A program made the translations under genes and the position numbers. 30,945 nucleotides of DNA from Candidatus Paceibacterota bacterium (GTDB lineage Bacteria > Verrucomicrobiota > Verrucomicrobiia > Limisphaerales > UBA8199), in the NCBI GenBank assembly GCA_035452965.1, contig DAOTCE010000050.1:1-30945 (forward strand). The letters are read 5' to 3'. Shown piece by piece: positions 30,550-30,945 of this stretch. The notes under the pieces are model-generated. The model was not told the origin of the DNA, did no database searches, and saw only the letters and a list, made by a program, of their open reading frames with translations. How positions within the stretch are numbered: the stretch's first letter is position 1; the number at the start of each line of letters is the position of its first letter.

Positions 30550-30807
30550 ATGAAGATAGCGCCATTTGCCACCGAAGCGGAGAAATTTGCCTGGCAGCGG
30601 GCGAAAGAGCTGGAACTTGCGAGTCAAACCGGCGACCGCTGGCGGGTTGACATCCTCCCCGGCCGCTACGGCTGGGCTGCCCGCGCCATGCGCCTGTGCC
30701 GCAACCCTCAATGCAACCGGCCGCAAGCCAAGGGCAGCAAATACTGCTCCCAATGCGGCCGCCAGTCTCGCGCTCATAACCCCTGCCCGGACGCCCACGG
30801 CCATTGA
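30550..30807 (+). CDS. Small zinc-ribbon protein
   Basis: 85 residues, not assigned to a family. The C-terminal half has a likely zinc-binding site, CRNPQCNRPQAKGSKYCSQCG (C-x4-C then C-x2-C, residues about 50-69). The N-terminal half is charged and helical (EAEKFAWQRAKELELASQTG), followed by DRWRVDILPGRYGWAARAMR. ATG at 30550 has no clear ribosome site. Cys spacing and length resemble small nucleic-acid- or protein-binding zinc ribbons. A long frame on the opposite strand overlaps it, but that one lacks any family-like feature, so I prefer this strand. Confidence 0.5.
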   Translation: MKIAPFATEAEKFAWQRAKELELASQTGDRWRVDILPGRYGWAARAMRLCRNPQCNRPQAKGSKYCSQCGRQSRAHNPCPDAHGH

Positions 30808-30903
30808 CATTCCGCCGCCGCGCCAGCCACCACGCCCCGCAATCCCAACCGCCACGGCCCATCCGCGCAAACCTCGCCGCGCACCGCACCCGATCGGGTA
30901 GGA

Positions 30904-30924
30904 GGTGAGGGTTAGAACCTCACC
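30904..30924. terminator. Possible hairpin after the zinc-ribbon gene
   Basis: GGTGAGG and CCTCACC form a perfect 7-base stem around a 7-base loop. No T-run follows on the plus strand, so a rho-independent terminator is only a weak reading; an operator-like site is also possible. Confidence 0.25.
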
Positions 30925-30945
30925 GTCCTCCCACACCACCGGACG

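Noticed and set aside
30469..30939. Long minus-strand frame (156 residues) at the right end
   Set aside because: It is rich in Gly, Ala and Arg with no family-like motif, and overlaps the zinc-ribbon frame; high GC produces such open frames by chance.

Overview
The window looks like a piece of a GC-rich chromosome, most likely from the Verrucomicrobiota (Limisphaerales/Pedosphaera-like) or a neighbouring PVC-group bacterium. That is an inference from gene style: large families of ABC-2 permeases, GTG/TTG starts, weak Shine-Dalgarno sites and a large tyrosine recombinase. No marker gene in the window settles the taxonomy.

Left part (1 to about 11,270, accessory). It begins with the remains of a branched-chain amino-acid-type ABC importer: a LivH-like permease missing its N-terminal half, a fused LivM-LivG protein and a LivF ATPase whose Walker B glutamate is replaced by serine. 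Next comes a compact leftward operon of six genes with overlapping or nearly touching ends (9159 down to 2966): a 63-residue peptide with a lasso-leader-like W-x2-P ... LG-x-LT motif, a PqqD-like RiPP-recognition protein, a class I SAM methyltransferase, a small cysteine-rich protein of unknown function, a B12-binding-type radical SAM enzyme with a CX4CX2C cluster motif, and a 909-residue protein with a C-terminal Ser/Thr kinase domain and about 600 unrecognised residues in front. I read this as a candidate new RiPP biosynthesis locus. Upstream of it lies a 568-residue tyrosine recombinase, immediately beyond the 3' end of a tRNA-Arg(CCG) gene. This is the usual layout of an island integrated into a tRNA gene.

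Middle part (about 11,340 to 20,040, core-like). Leftward: a MoeB/ThiF-rhodanese sulfur-carrier activating protein. Rightward: purine nucleoside phosphorylase and cytidine deaminase (overlapping, nucleoside salvage), a PAS/hybrid histidine-kinase-like protein in which the phospho-acceptor His is replaced by Leu, and a LysR regulator. Leftward again: proB (glutamate 5-kinase with PUA domain), mazG and an M29-type aminopeptidase. A small winged-helix-like protein follows, with a four-codon upstream ORF overlapping its start.

Right part (20,042 to 30,945). A 650-base non-coding stretch holds a perfect 52-bp palindrome and a second hairpin. It leads into an export-type ABC operon: a secreted/membrane-anchored 721-residue protein, one NatA/CcmA-type ATPase and four consecutive paralogous ABC-2 permeases. 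Each permease shows the same signature segment twice, so eight half-units stand in tandem. The window closes with short direct repeats and a small zinc-ribbon protein.
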